Shown: positions 44,697-53,592 of the stretch, piece after piece | Layout: each line of letters opens with the position of its first letter | Position numbering within the stretch: position 1 is the first letter of the stretch | Source: Polaribacter sp. ALD11 | Lineage (GTDB): Bacteria > Bacteroidota > Bacteroidia > Flavobacteriales > Flavobacteriaceae | Direction: 5' to 3' | Length of the DNA stretch: 64,000 nucleotides | NCBI RefSeq assembly: GCF_002831685.1 | Contig: NZ_CP025119.1 | Span: 2,676,001-2,740,000, forward strand | Notes under the pieces: model-generated | What the model was told of the DNA's origin: nothing | The model's database searches: none | The model's input: the letters and a program-made list of their open reading frames with translations, nothing else | Program-made: the position numbers and the translations under genes

Positions 44697-44727
44697 GTTG
44701 TAGCTTTCTAAAAAAGATGTATATTTG
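44697..44727 (+). promoter_or_regulatory. Promoter of rplU-rpmA
   Basis: A -33 GTTG at 44697-44700 and a -7 TATATTTG at 44720-44727 are separated by 19 bases, the ideal Bacteroidota spacing. The 20 bases from 44720 (TATATTTGCATCCGCATTTT) recur exactly upstream of the HU gene. Confidence 0.75.
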
Positions 44728-44740
44728 CATCCGCATTTTC

Positions 44741-44785
44741 ATGAAAGAAGATGTTTTAATTAGTATTAATACGCAAAACAAATAG
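44741..44785 (+). other. Possible 14-codon leader reading frame before rplU
   Basis: ATG at 44741 opens MKEDVLISINTQNK and stops at TAG, one base before the rplU ATG. It lies fully inside the predicted rplU leader. It may be chance, but the tight join would allow translational coupling. Confidence 0.3.
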
Positions 44786-44786
44786 T

Positions 44787-45269
44787 ATGTACGCAATCGT
44801 AGAGATAGCAGGGCAGCAGTTTAAAGTTGCAAAAGACCAAAAAGTATACGTTCATCGTTTACAAGGAGAAGAAGGATCAAAAGTTACTTTTGATAACGTT
44901 CTTTTACTTGATGATAATGGAAGTGTGTCTATTGGCGCCCCAGCTATAAAAGGAGCCGCAGTAACGGCAACAATTTTAGGTCACTTAAAAGGTGATAAAG
45001 TAATCGTTTTCAAGAAGAAAAGAAGAAAAGGTTACCAAAAGAAAAATGGACATAGACAAGCTCTAAGCGAGATTCAAATTGAATCTATTGCTGCTTCAGG
45101 TGCTAAGAAAACTGCTTCTAAAAAAGCAGAAGCTCCAAAGGCAGAAACAGCATCTAACGATTTAAGTTCTATGACTGTTGCTGAATTAAAAGCTCTAGCT
45201 AAAGAACAAGATATCTCTGGATATACTTCTTTAAAGAAAGCTGAGTTAATAGAAGCTTTAACTAAATAA
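44787..45269 (+). CDS. rplU: 50S ribosomal protein L21 with C-terminal Rho_N/SAP-like extension
   Basis: Ribosomal large-subunit protein L21. Residues 1-103 match the family (MYAIVEIAGQQFKVAKDQKV, KRRKGYQKKNGHRQ). The protein is 160 residues, about 55 longer than usual. The extension has an Ala/Lys linker (SKKAEAPKAE) and a helical motif MTVAELKALAKEQDISGYTS ending KKAELIEAL, which resembles Rho N-terminal/SAP-type nucleic-acid-binding modules. Such extensions occur in other Bacteroidota. rpmA follows by 29 bp, the universal L21-L27 order. Confidence 0.97.
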   Translation: MYAIVEIAGQQFKVAKDQKVYVHRLQGEEGSKVTFDNVLLLDDNGSVSIGAPAIKGAAVTATILGHLKGDKVIVFKKKRRKGYQKKNGHRQALSEIQIESIAASGAKKTASKKAEAPKAETASNDLSSMTVAELKALAKEQDISGYTSLKKAELIEALTK

Positions 45270-45298
45270 GAATTTACAAATTTTAAAACCATAACATC

Positions 45299-45559
45299 AT
45301 GGCACATAAAAAAGGAGTAGGTAGTTCGAAGAATGGTAGAGAATCAGAATCGAAACGTCTAGGAGTAAAAATATTTGGAGGACAAGCTGCAATTGCAGGT
45401 AACATTATTGTTCGTCAAAGAGGTACAACTCACAATCCAGGAGAAAACGTTTACATGGGTAAAGATCATACTTTACATGCAAAGGTTGATGGAGTAGTTG
45501 AATTTAGAAAGAAAAAAGACAACAGGTCTTATGTTTCTATAACTCCATTTGAAGCTTAG
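45299..45559 (+). CDS. rpmA: 50S ribosomal protein L27
   Basis: An 86-residue ribosomal protein beginning [20 protein letters not shown], the conserved N-terminus that reaches the peptidyl-transferase centre, without the N-terminal extension that is cleaved in Firmicutes. [17 protein letters not shown] and [11 protein letters not shown] are also present. It is co-transcribed with rplU and closed by the terminator at 45584. Confidence 0.98.
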   Translation: MAHKKGVGSSKNGRESESKRLGVKIFGGQAAIAGNIIVRQRGTTHNPGENVYMGKDHTLHAKVDGVVEFRKKKDNRSYVSITPFEA

Positions 45560-45583
45560 TAACTAAGTTTTAAATAAAATTAT

Positions 45584-45617
45584 AAAAAAGCGTTAACATT
45601 TATTTGTTAGCGCTTTT
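45584..45617 (+). terminator. Terminator after rpmA
   Basis: AAAAAGCGTTAACA pairs with TGTTAGCGCTTTTT (one T-G wobble) around a short AT loop, followed by T residues. Confidence 0.85.
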
Positions 45618-45665
45618 TGTTGTATGTTAAATGTTTTATTAACTGATCATTTAAACTGCTGAAAA

Positions 45666-47591
45666 ATGAAATTATTTTTAAGTTTATTGTTTCTACTCTT
45701 TTCTGTTTTTAGTTTTTCGCAAGAAGGGCAATTATCAATAGAAAAAATTAAAACTAAAATTGAAGTAGCTATTGTTGAAAATAAACTTGATTCTATCTCA
45801 TTTTATTTGAAACAATTAGAAACAGATACAGATACTGAGATTTACAATAAGTTAATTGACAGAAAAAAAATTTCTTATTCAGAGTTTAGTAATTTTATAT
45901 CAAGACAAGGAAATAGACATTCTTTAAATTTTAGTAAAGTATCTAACTATATTAACAGCTATATAAAAGAACCTACAGATACAAAGAAGATTAATTTAAG
46001 TTATGTTGATATAAAATGGATTCAAGTTACAAAGCTAAGAGATAATGTTAGTTTGGATGAAGCGTCTTTAGAGCAAGAGAAATTAGAAAGATATATTAAT
46101 AAATTTAGCGACCTTGATACAGATGTTTTAAGATCAAAAGTGAAAATTAATACCCACCCTATTGTGATGTATTTAATTCAAAAAGATGTAAAAAACGGAA
46201 AAATACTCGCTTTAAAAAGCCTGGAAACGGCAAGAAAACTAAAAGACAAGAAATTAGAAATAACTTTTTTATACCATTTGTCAGATTTTTTACTCCTAGA
46301 AAGAAACTTAGATGCGTATATAGCAATTAGTGAAGAAAGTCTTCAAATAGAAAAGGAGTTTACAAAAAAAAGCTCTTATTACCACAGTACGATAGAACAC
46401 TTAGTAGATGCTTATATCTTTAAAGGTGGTAAAAATGAAAGAGTGTTAGCGTTGATTAACATTCTAAGTGAAGATAATGATACAAATATTTATACCTACA
46501 GTTTGTATTTGAAGTTAATTGTTAAGTTAAAGAAGAAATCATTAGTAGAAAAAGAGATTTTACAAAAATTTGAAGTAAAGAATATTTCAGAACTGATCAC
46601 AAAATTTGAAATATTAGGAAAAGATTTGAATTCTAATGATCTTTATAAGTTTTATCGTAATAGTTCAAATGTTTTAGAGTCTTATGGTTTTTATAAAGAA
46701 GCACTTGCATATATAGAGAAAGCAATTGTAATAACCAGAAAAACATATTCAGAAGATTTGTCTAAATCTTTAGCAAGCTTTAAAACAGAACAAGCAGTTA
46801 AAAAGAAAGAGCTAGAAATTGAATATGAAAAACAAAAAACAAAATTATATAGTATCATTGCTGTAATTGCAGTTTTTTTCTTTTTAATATCTTTGTTTGT
46901 TATTAGAAAAGTAAAGAAGCAATCTAAAGAACTTTCAGCTAAAAATAAAGTTATTAAAGAAACAATTAAAGAGAAAGAACTGTTAGTAAAAGAGGTGCAT
47001 CATAGGGTTAAAAATAATTTTCAAATTGTTTCTAGTTTGCTAGAATTACAGAGCAAGGGAATAGAGGATGAAAAAGCTTTGGAGTTAGCAAATGAGGGCA
47101 AAAACAGAGTGAAATCTATGGCATTAATTCATCAAAAATTATATCAAAACAATTCTGGTTTAGTAGATTTCGATGAATATATTCAACAATTAACAAAAGA
47201 ACTTTCTTGTTTATATAATTCAAAAGAAAATGTTGAAACATTTATTTCGTCAAAAAACATGTTGTTTGATGTAGATACAGCAATTCCTTTAGGATTAATA
47301 ATCAATGAAATTATTACAAATTCTTATAAATATGCTTTTAAAAATGATAAAGAAAATAAACTTTCTATATCAATAAACAAGGTAATGAATGAGGATTATA
47401 AGCTCATTATTGAAGATAACGGTCCGGGTTTGCCTGTCGGTTTTGATGCGAAAAAAGCAACAAGTTTAGGCCTACGTTTGGTGAATAGGTTAGTGAAGCA
47501 ATTATACGGAAAACTAAATCAAACAAATGTAAATGGTGCTAGATTTGAAATTCTATTTAAAGATGATAATGCTAGAAAGTTGGTGAATTAA
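45666..47591 (+). CDS. TPR-containing sensor histidine kinase, HisKA_2 type
   Basis: A 641-residue kinase. A signal peptide (LFLSLLFLLFSVFSFSQ) precedes a periplasmic helical region with TPR-like character (about 20-385), then one transmembrane helix (about 395-415, YSIIAVIAVFFFLISLFVI), a HisKA_2 phospho-acceptor domain with KEVHHRVKNNFQIVSSLLEL, and an ATPase domain with INEIITNSYKYAF and EDNGPGLP. Kinases of this form commonly pair with LytTR response regulators in Bacteroidota, and one follows 81 bp downstream. The signal sensed is unknown. Confidence 0.93.
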   Translation: MKLFLSLLFLLFSVFSFSQEGQLSIEKIKTKIEVAIVENKLDSISFYLKQLETDTDTEIYNKLIDRKKISYSEFSNFISRQGNRHSLNFSKVSNYINSYIKEPTDTKKINLSYVDIKWIQVTKLRDNVSLDEASLEQEKLERYINKFSDLDTDVLRSKVKINTHPIVMYLIQKDVKNGKILALKSLETARKLKDKKLEITFLYHLSDFLLLERNLDAYIAISEESLQIEKEFTKKSSYYHSTIEHLVDAYIFKGGKNERVLALINILSEDNDTNIYTYSLYLKLIVKLKKKSLVEKEILQKFEVKNISELITKFEILGKDLNSNDLYKFYRNSSNVLESYGFYKEALAYIEKAIVITRKTYSEDLSKSLASFKTEQAVKKKELEIEYEKQKTKLYSIIAVIAVFFFLISLFVIRKVKKQSKELSAKNKVIKETIKEKELLVKEVHHRVKNNFQIVSSLLELQSKGIEDEKALELANEGKNRVKSMALIHQKLYQNNSGLVDFDEYIQQLTKELSCLYNSKENVETFISSKNMLFDVDTAIPLGLIINEIITNSYKYAFKNDKENKLSISINKVMNEDYKLIIEDNGPGLPVGFDAKKATSLGLRLVNRLVKQLYGKLNQTNVNGARFEILFKDDNARKLVN

Positions 47592-47672
47592 ATGATGGTA
47601 AATAAGTGTTTAGAATATTTTTCTAGAAGAGTGGGTTTATGTCTTAAATTAGTAAACAAATGAGTTAAAAAC

Positions 47673-48395
47673 ATGAGTAAGGTTAAGGTTTTAGTGGTAG
47701 AGGATGAGGTAATTATTGCAGATAATATCTGCGATGCACTAAAGGATTTAGGTTATGAAGCTTTAGAGCCAGCAATTAATTATACAGAGGCACTTGCAAC
47801 TATAGAAAAAGAAAAACCAGATATTGCTATTTTAGATATTCAGCTTTCAGGAAAAAAAACAGGAATAGATCTTGCAAGAAAAATAAAAGAAAAAAACGAT
47901 TTTCCTTTTATTTTTTTAACTTCAAACTCAGATAAACACACAATAGATTTGGCGAAAGAAGTAATGCCGCCTGCGTACTTAATAAAACCTTTTTCTAAAG
48001 AAGAACTTTATAGTTCTATAGAGATTGCGCTGCATAATTTTTCTAATAATATAGGAAATGTTTTAGAAGACAGTCTTATTATTAAAGATTCTCTTTTTGT
48101 AAAGAATAAGGGTTACTTTACTAAAGTGAGTTTTAAAGATATTCTTTATTTAAAAAGCTCACACGTTTACATTGAAATCATGTTAGAGGATACTCAAAAA
48201 TTTGTAGTGAGAACAAGTTTAAATAATATCTTAGAAAGCTTAGATAGTTCTTTTGTGAGAGTTCATAGATGCTACATTATTAATACAAAATATTTAACGC
48301 AAATAAACCACACTTTAGTTAAAATAAAAGGGGAAGAAATTCCCGTTGGAAGAAAATATAGAGAGGATATTGTTAAAAGAATTAATTTAATTTAG
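47673..48395 (+). CDS. LytTR-family response regulator
   Basis: A 240-residue DNA-binding response regulator. The receiver domain (1-120) has VVEDEVIIA and the phosphorylatable Asp in IAILDIQLSGKKTG. The LytTR domain (about 145-240) has ILYLKSSHVYIEI, RTSLNNILESL, FVRVHRCYIINTKYL and IPVGRKYRE. It lies downstream of the HisKA_2 kinase gene and is probably its partner. LytTR proteins bind paired direct repeats about 21 bp apart, the geometry seen upstream of T9SS gene 1 (12829-12861), so a link is possible but unproven. Confidence 0.95.
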   Translation: MSKVKVLVVEDEVIIADNICDALKDLGYEALEPAINYTEALATIEKEKPDIAILDIQLSGKKTGIDLARKIKEKNDFPFIFLTSNSDKHTIDLAKEVMPPAYLIKPFSKEELYSSIEIALHNFSNNIGNVLEDSLIIKDSLFVKNKGYFTKVSFKDILYLKSSHVYIEIMLEDTQKFVVRTSLNNILESLDSSFVRVHRCYIINTKYLTQINHTLVKIKGEEIPVGRKYREDIVKRINLI

Positions 48396-48528
48396 AACGG
48401 AAAACTTACTGTTTAGAACATTTTTAGTAGAACAAAAGTATTTTAATATATATTTGATTAATCTTTAGAGTTTTAAAGCACTTTATTCGGGGGGATGTAG
48501 GTGCTTTATAACTCTTAAAATATTAGTA

Positions 48529-48562
48529 AAAAAAAGCTATCCTTGTTTGGATAGCTTTTTTT
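48529..48562 (+). terminator. Rho-independent terminator
   Basis: AAAAAAAGCTATCC pairs with its complement around TTGTTT and ends in a T run. It lies about 130 bp beyond the LytTR gene and 30 bp before waaA. The stretch between has no other feature apart from a short GGGGGG run near 48489. Confidence 0.88.
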
Positions 48563-48590
48563 ATGCATTCTATTTTGTACTTTTACTCGA

Positions 48591-49853
48591 ATGAAATTTA
48601 TCTACAATTTTGTACTATTTTTAGCGGGTTTAATATTACCGGTAATAGCTTTGTTCAGTAAAAAAATAAAACTTTTTACTGAAGGAAGAAAAGAAACTTT
48701 TTCTAAAATTACTGAATTAAAAAATGAGAAAACTATTTGGTTTCATGCCGCTTCTTTAGGAGAGTTTGAGCAGGCAAGACCAATTATAGAAGCGTTAAAA
48801 AAGAAACATAAAAACTATAAAATTTTAGTTACCTTTTTTTCTCCTTCTGGTTATGAAATTAGAAAGAACTATAATTTAGCAGATGTAGTTTGTTATTTAC
48901 CTTTAGATTCGAAGAAGAATGCTATAAAATTTATTGCAGCTTTAAATATAGAATTTGCTATATTTATAAAATATGAATTTTGGCCAAACCTCTTAAATGA
49001 ATTAAAAAAGAAAGAAATTAAAACTATTTTAGTTTCAGGAATTTTAAGAAAAGAGCAATTATTCTTTAAAAGCTATGGTGGTTTTATGAGAAAATCTCTA
49101 GAAGCTTTCAGTCACTTCTTTGTACAAGACAATAGCTCTAAAGAGTTACTGAATTCAATCAACTTTAAAAATGTAACAATTGCTGGAGATACAAGATTCG
49201 ATAGAGTTTTAGAAATTTTAGAACAAGATAATTCACTCGATTTTATTAATGAATTTAAAGAGGATAAATACACTACTGTTGCAGGAAGTACTTGGAAAGA
49301 AGATGAAGAATTATTGATAAACTATATTAATAATGAAGCAACAGAAGATGAGAAATTTATTATTGCGCCACATAATATTAAAAAGGATGCAATTTTAGAG
49401 TTGCAGAAAGCTATCAATAAACAAGTTGTTTTATTTTCAGAAAAAAAAGGTAAAAACCTATCTAATAAACAAGTTCTTATTATCGATACCATAGGTCTTC
49501 TTACAAAGATATATGCAGAAGCAAATATTGCTTATGTTGGTGGGGGATTAAAAACGGGATTGCATAATATTTTAGAGCCAGCAACTTTCGGAATTCCTGT
49601 AATTATTGGAAATAGATATGATAAATTTAAAGAAGCTGTAGATCTCGTAAAAATAGGAGGTTGTATATCAATAAAAAATCAAGAAGAATTTAATAAGAGC
49701 TTTATCAATTTAAAAAAAGATGTAAGTTTTAGGAATTTAACAGGAATTATTAATAAAAGGTATATTCAAGATCATCTGGGAGCAACAAATTTGATAATGA
49801 ATTATTTGAATGAATGTCTGGTTATAGACAGTCTAAATCTAAAAAGAGATTAA
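48591..49853 (+). CDS. waaA: 3-deoxy-D-manno-octulosonic acid (Kdo) transferase
   Basis: Transfers Kdo to lipid A at the inner membrane in lipopolysaccharide assembly. The 420-residue protein has an N-terminal membrane anchor (IYNFVLFLAGLILPVIALF), the motif IWFHAASLGEFEQARPII near residue 55, and a GT-B-type C-terminal half with YVGGGLKTGLHNILEPATFG, the nucleotide-sugar-binding region. Length and order are normal for WaaA. The next gene begins 7 bp after its stop. Confidence 0.96.
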   Translation: MKFIYNFVLFLAGLILPVIALFSKKIKLFTEGRKETFSKITELKNEKTIWFHAASLGEFEQARPIIEALKKKHKNYKILVTFFSPSGYEIRKNYNLADVVCYLPLDSKKNAIKFIAALNIEFAIFIKYEFWPNLLNELKKKEIKTILVSGILRKEQLFFKSYGGFMRKSLEAFSHFFVQDNSSKELLNSINFKNVTIAGDTRFDRVLEILEQDNSLDFINEFKEDKYTTVAGSTWKEDEELLINYINNEATEDEKFIIAPHNIKKDAILELQKAINKQVVLFSEKKGKNLSNKQVLIIDTIGLLTKIYAEANIAYVGGGLKTGLHNILEPATFGIPVIIGNRYDKFKEAVDLVKIGGCISIKNQEEFNKSFINLKKDVSFRNLTGIINKRYIQDHLGATNLIMNYLNECLVIDSLNLKRD

Positions 49854-49860
49854 ACATATT

Positions 49861-50418
49861 ATGGATTTTATTTTACAACCTTGGCCATGGTACATTGGCG
49901 GACCACTAATAGCAATTTCTTTGCTATTGTATTTTTACTTCGGAAAGAATTTTGGAGCATCAACAAATTTTGAAACTTTATGTACAATGGCTGGCGCAGG
50001 AAAAGTGTCAGATTATTTTAAGAAAGATTGGAAAGAACGCGATTTTGCACTACTATTTGTAGTTGGGTTAATTATTGGTGGTTTTATTTCTGCATGGTAC
50101 TTAATTCCGAATCCGGCCATCGATTTAAATCCAACAACGGTCAAAGAATTAACAGATTTAGGATTTTTAAATGTTGGAAATCAATATTTTCCTGACGAAA
50201 TTTTTGGAGTTGAGGCATTTTCCTCAGTTAAGGGATTTTTAATTTTAATAGTATCAGGAATTTTAATTGGTTTCGGAACGCGTTATGCTGGTGGTTGTAC
50301 TTCTGGGCACGCAATTACAGGTTTAAGCAGTTTGCAATTTCCTTCTTTATTGGCGGTAATAGGTTTCTTTGTAGGAGGAATTATTGCAACTTGGTTTATA
50401 ATTCCAATGCTGTTTTAA
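49861..50418 (+). CDS. YeeE/YedE-family sulfur-compound transporter, first half
   Basis: A 185-residue inner-membrane protein with about five helices. The family signature GFGTRYAGGCTSGHAITG, with the conserved Cys that handles thiosulfate in characterised YeeE proteins, is present near residue 145. In many Bacteroidota the transporter is split into two genes, and the second half follows at 68 bp. The position before moaA suggests a sulfur supply for cofactor synthesis; thiosulfate is the substrate of characterised relatives, not something shown here. Confidence 0.92.
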   Translation: MDFILQPWPWYIGGPLIAISLLLYFYFGKNFGASTNFETLCTMAGAGKVSDYFKKDWKERDFALLFVVGLIIGGFISAWYLIPNPAIDLNPTTVKELTDLGFLNVGNQYFPDEIFGVEAFSSVKGFLILIVSGILIGFGTRYAGGCTSGHAITGLSSLQFPSLLAVIGFFVGGIIATWFIIPMLF

Positions 50419-50446
50419 GTCAACGATAAATAATTGATAAAAAAAA

Positions 50447-50471
50447 TGTCACACTGAGCTTATCGAAGTGT
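50447..50471. repeat. Short intergenic repeat of a type common in Flavobacteriaceae
   Basis: TGTCACACTGAGCTTATCGA and the following AGTGT form a small inverted repeat (ACACT with AGTGT) between the two transporter genes. Similar TGTCACACTGAGC elements are scattered in flavobacterial intergenic regions, from general knowledge; copy number cannot be checked here. Confidence 0.5.
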
Positions 50472-50486
50472 AAATAAAATATATAA

Positions 50487-50900
50487 ATGAAAAACATTAG
50501 ATTTTTAATATTAGGAATTTTTTTCGCAATTGTATTAAGTAAAACGCAAGCCATTTCTTGGTATCGTTTTTATGAAATGTTTAAGTTTCAATCTTTTCAT
50601 ATGTTCGGAATTATTGGAGGTGCAGTTGTAATTTCTGCAGTATTTATGCAATTGTTTAAAAGTGGGAAAATAAAAGATATCAACGGAAATAAAATCGTAC
50701 CAAAACCAAAGAAAAAAGGTTTTATAAGTACCCTTTTAGGAGGTACCTTTTTTGGTTTAGGTTGGGGGATTTCTGGCGCTTGTGCAGCACCCATTTTTGT
50801 AATTCTTGGGTTTAAATTAATTCCTGCTTTAATTTTATTGTTCGGTGCACTTTTGGGCGCATTTATTTACGGATTATTAAGTAAAAAATTGCCAAACTAA
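50487..50900 (+). CDS. YeeE/YedE-family transporter, second half (DUF6691-type)
   Basis: A 137-residue inner-membrane protein with four helices, the companion of the preceding gene. The signature GTFFGLGWGISGACAAPIFV carries the conserved Cys of this half. It begins with a signal-anchor (NIRFLILGIFFAIVLSKTQA). Its stop is immediately followed by the moaA ATG (50901), so it is in one operon with the molybdenum-cofactor genes. Confidence 0.92.
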   Translation: MKNIRFLILGIFFAIVLSKTQAISWYRFYEMFKFQSFHMFGIIGGAVVISAVFMQLFKSGKIKDINGNKIVPKPKKKGFISTLLGGTFFGLGWGISGACAAPIFVILGFKLIPALILLFGALLGAFIYGLLSKKLPN

Positions 50901-51893
50901 ATGAGTAAATTAACAGACAATTTTGGGCGACAAATGGAGTATGTGCGATTGGCAGTTACCGATCGTTGTAACTTGCGTTGCCAATATTGTATGCCTGCTC
51001 AAGGAATAGAAATTGTTCCGAGACAAGAATTACTCACCTTTAAAGAAATGTACCGTCTAATTCGTGTATTAACAGAATTGGGCGTTAATAAAGTTCGTTT
51101 AACTGGTGGCGAACCTTTTGTGCGTAAAGATTTTGTTGGTTTTTTAGAAATGTTGTCTTATAATGATTTATTAGAAGCAATTAATATCACCACAAATGGC
51201 GCGATGATTTCTAAGCATATTTATAGAATAGAGCAATTAGAAAAAGTAAAACATATCAATTTAAGTATCGATAGTTTACAGCGAGAAAAGTTTGCTAAAA
51301 TTACAAGAAGAGATCTTTTTCCGGAGGTTTATGAAACGTTTGAATTATTAGAAAAAAGTAGTTTAAATTTAAAACTGAATGTAGTGGTACAATCTGGTTT
51401 TAATACGGATGAAATTGTTGACTTTGTAAGATTAACAAAAGATAAAAATGTTGCGGTTCGTTTTATTGAAGAAATGCCTTTTAACGGAAAAGGGCAACGT
51501 GAAATGGAAGAAAACTGGACGTTTAAGAAGATTTTAGACGAAGTGAAAACCGAGTTTGATGTCAAAGAAATTCAATCTGAAAAATCATCAACTTCTAGAA
51601 ATTATAGAATAGATAATCATCTAGGAACCTTTGGAATAATTCCTGCTTTTACAAGAACTATTTGTAACGATTGCAATCGAATTAGAATTACTTCTACAGG
51701 AACATTTAAAAATTGTTTGTTTGATGATGGTGTTTTTAATCTGAGAGATTTTATAAGAGAAGGAGCATCTAATGACGATTTAAAAGAACTTTTTTTAGGT
51801 TTGGTAAAGCAGAAACCAGAAAATGGTTTTATTGCTGAAGCAAATAGAAAAGATGGTGGTGCTTCAGAAAGTATGAGTACAATTGGAGGGTAA
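50901..51893 (+). CDS. moaA: GTP 3',8-cyclase (molybdenum cofactor biosynthesis protein A)
   Basis: Radical-SAM enzyme that converts GTP to the precursor processed by MoaC into cyclic pyranopterin monophosphate. The 330-residue protein has the N-terminal cluster motif CNLRCQYCMP, the TGGEPFVRKD segment, the C-terminal second cluster motif CNDCNRIRIT with a Cys 14 residues later (FKNCLF), and the conserved C-terminal Gly-Gly. Length is normal. It abuts the transporter gene upstream, and moeA follows at 31 bp. Confidence 0.98.
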   Translation: MSKLTDNFGRQMEYVRLAVTDRCNLRCQYCMPAQGIEIVPRQELLTFKEMYRLIRVLTELGVNKVRLTGGEPFVRKDFVGFLEMLSYNDLLEAINITTNGAMISKHIYRIEQLEKVKHINLSIDSLQREKFAKITRRDLFPEVYETFELLEKSSLNLKLNVVVQSGFNTDEIVDFVRLTKDKNVAVRFIEEMPFNGKGQREMEENWTFKKILDEVKTEFDVKEIQSEKSSTSRNYRIDNHLGTFGIIPAFTRTICNDCNRIRITSTGTFKNCLFDDGVFNLRDFIREGASNDDLKELFLGLVKQKPENGFIAEANRKDGGASESMSTIGG

Positions 51894-51924
51894 AAAAAGG
51901 TTAAACAATTACATATCTTAAAAA

Positions 51925-53163
51925 ATGATTTCACTAACCCAAGCTTTAGAAACCGTTTTAAATTCAACTCAAGATTTTGGAATTGAAGAAATTCCGTTTA
52001 TGAAATCTGTAGGTAGAATTTTAAAAGAAGAAATTAGAGCAGATAGAGATTTTCCGCCATTTAATAGAGTTTCTATGGACGGAATTGCAATTGACTATAC
52101 TTTATTTAAAAGCGGACAAAGAGCTTTTAAAATTGAAGGAGTTCAAGCAGCAGGAAGAGAGCAATTGACTCTTAAAAATCCTGAAAATTGTATTGAAGTA
52201 ATGACAGGTGCAGTTTTGCCAAACAAAGCGAATACAGTTATTCGTTATGAAGATGTAGAAACGAACAATGGTTATGCAAAAATAATAGCTGAAGGTATTT
52301 TCGATGCCCAAAATATTCATTCAAAAGGAAAAGATGGAAGAAGTGGCGATTTATTAATTGAAGAAAACACACGAATCTCAGCAGCAGAAATTGGGGTTTT
52401 GGCAACTGTAGGAAAATCGTTTGTAAAAGTAGCAAAACAACCAAAAGTAATGATTGTTTCTACGGGAGATGAATTGGTTGGCGTTGATGAAACTCCGTTG
52501 GAACATCAAATAAGAAGAAGCAATGTTTTTACGTTGGTTTCGTTATTAGAAAGATTAAATATTCCTTCTGAAACAGCTCATATAACAGATGATAAATCAG
52601 CTTTAAAAGCTAAAATTAAAGCCTATCTAAAAGAATACGATGTATTACTTTTTAGTGGAGCAGTTAGCAAAGGAAAATACGATTTTTTACCAGAAGTTTT
52701 TGATGATTTAGGTGTAGAAAAACTATTTCATAAAGTTGCCCAAAGACCAGGTAAACCTTTTTGGTTCGGACAAAAAACTTTTTTAAGTACAGGCGATTCG
52801 AATTTAGAGGCAATTGATAAATATCATAAGAACACAATCGTGTTCGGGTTTCCAGGGAACCCGATTTCGACTTTTGTAAATTGTTTAGCGTATTTTTATC
52901 CTTGGTATTATAAATCTGTAGGAGTAGAAACAAAACAAGAAATGGCTGTTTTAGGAGAAGATGTTTCTTTTAGACCTAATTTAGTGTTTTTTTTACAAGT
53001 AAGATTACAGATTGAAAACGGTGAACTAATTGCGTTTCCTGTTTCAGGAAATGGTTCTGGAGATTTAGCAAGTTTGGTAAAAACAGATGCTTTTATTAAG
53101 TTACCAAATGATAAAACAGAATTTAAAAGTGGAGAGATTTTTAATATAATTCGCTATCGCTAA
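51925..53163 (+). CDS. moeA: Molybdopterin molybdenumtransferase
   Basis: Inserts molybdenum into adenylylated molybdopterin. The 412-residue protein shows the family order: PPFNRVSMDGIAI near residue 43, EVMTGAVLPNKANTVIRYED, IVSTGDELVG near 170, SGAVSKGKYDF near 245 and VFGFPGNPIST. It lies between moaA and moaC in one orientation. No unusual domain or truncation is seen. Confidence 0.98.
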   Translation: MISLTQALETVLNSTQDFGIEEIPFMKSVGRILKEEIRADRDFPPFNRVSMDGIAIDYTLFKSGQRAFKIEGVQAAGREQLTLKNPENCIEVMTGAVLPNKANTVIRYEDVETNNGYAKIIAEGIFDAQNIHSKGKDGRSGDLLIEENTRISAAEIGVLATVGKSFVKVAKQPKVMIVSTGDELVGVDETPLEHQIRRSNVFTLVSLLERLNIPSETAHITDDKSALKAKIKAYLKEYDVLLFSGAVSKGKYDFLPEVFDDLGVEKLFHKVAQRPGKPFWFGQKTFLSTGDSNLEAIDKYHKNTIVFGFPGNPISTFVNCLAYFYPWYYKSVGVETKQEMAVLGEDVSFRPNLVFFLQVRLQIENGELIAFPVSGNGSGDLASLVKTDAFIKLPNDKTEFKSGEIFNIIRYR

Positions 53164-53211
53164 TTATAGTTATAAATGTTTAGGTTTGAGTTTTAAGTTT
53201 AAAATACAGCT

Positions 53212-53567
53212 ATGAAAGAAAGTATTGTTCAGAAAAAGAGTTTTGAATTTTCATTAAAAATCATTTCTCTTTATAAAAAATTACAACGAGAAAAAGAATT
53301 TGTAATTTCAAATCAAATTTTGAGAAGTGGGACTTCAATTGGTCAAACATAGAGGAAGCTTTAGCAGGACAAAGTAAGAGAGATTTTACTGCAAAAATGT
53401 CTATTTCTTCAAAAGAAGCAAGAGAAACTAAATATTGGTTACGTTTACTAAAAGAAAGTGAGTTAACAAATTTAGAAGTAGATTCTTTAATTTTAGATAT
53501 TCATGAATTAATTAGAATTTTAACTTCTATTGTTAAAACTTCTCAAAGCAATCTAACTAAAAACTAA
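53212..53567 (+). pseudogene. Four-helix-bundle (S23-type) protein gene with a one-base frameshift
   Basis: The ATG at 53212 opens 46 codons matching the four-helix-bundle / 23S rRNA-intervening-sequence protein family (KIISLYKKLQREKEFVISNQ, then LRSGTSIG) and stops at TAG 53350-53352. The family continuation (IEEALAGQSKRDFTAKMSIS, then KEARETKYWLRLL) is in another frame. Restoring one G after GGT at 53341-53343 would give GANIEEA, the family consensus, so one base has been lost. The full gene would encode about 118 residues. It lies between moeA and moaC and looks like an insertion into the cofactor cluster. A sequencing error cannot be excluded. Confidence 0.8.
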
Positions 53568-53592
53568 ACATTTAAAACTAAAAACTATTTAA

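Noticed and set aside
44587..44796. Minus-strand reading frame upstream of rplU
   Set aside because: It overlaps the rplU promoter and start, has no recognisable family features, and is rich in residues typical of translated AT-rich spacer.
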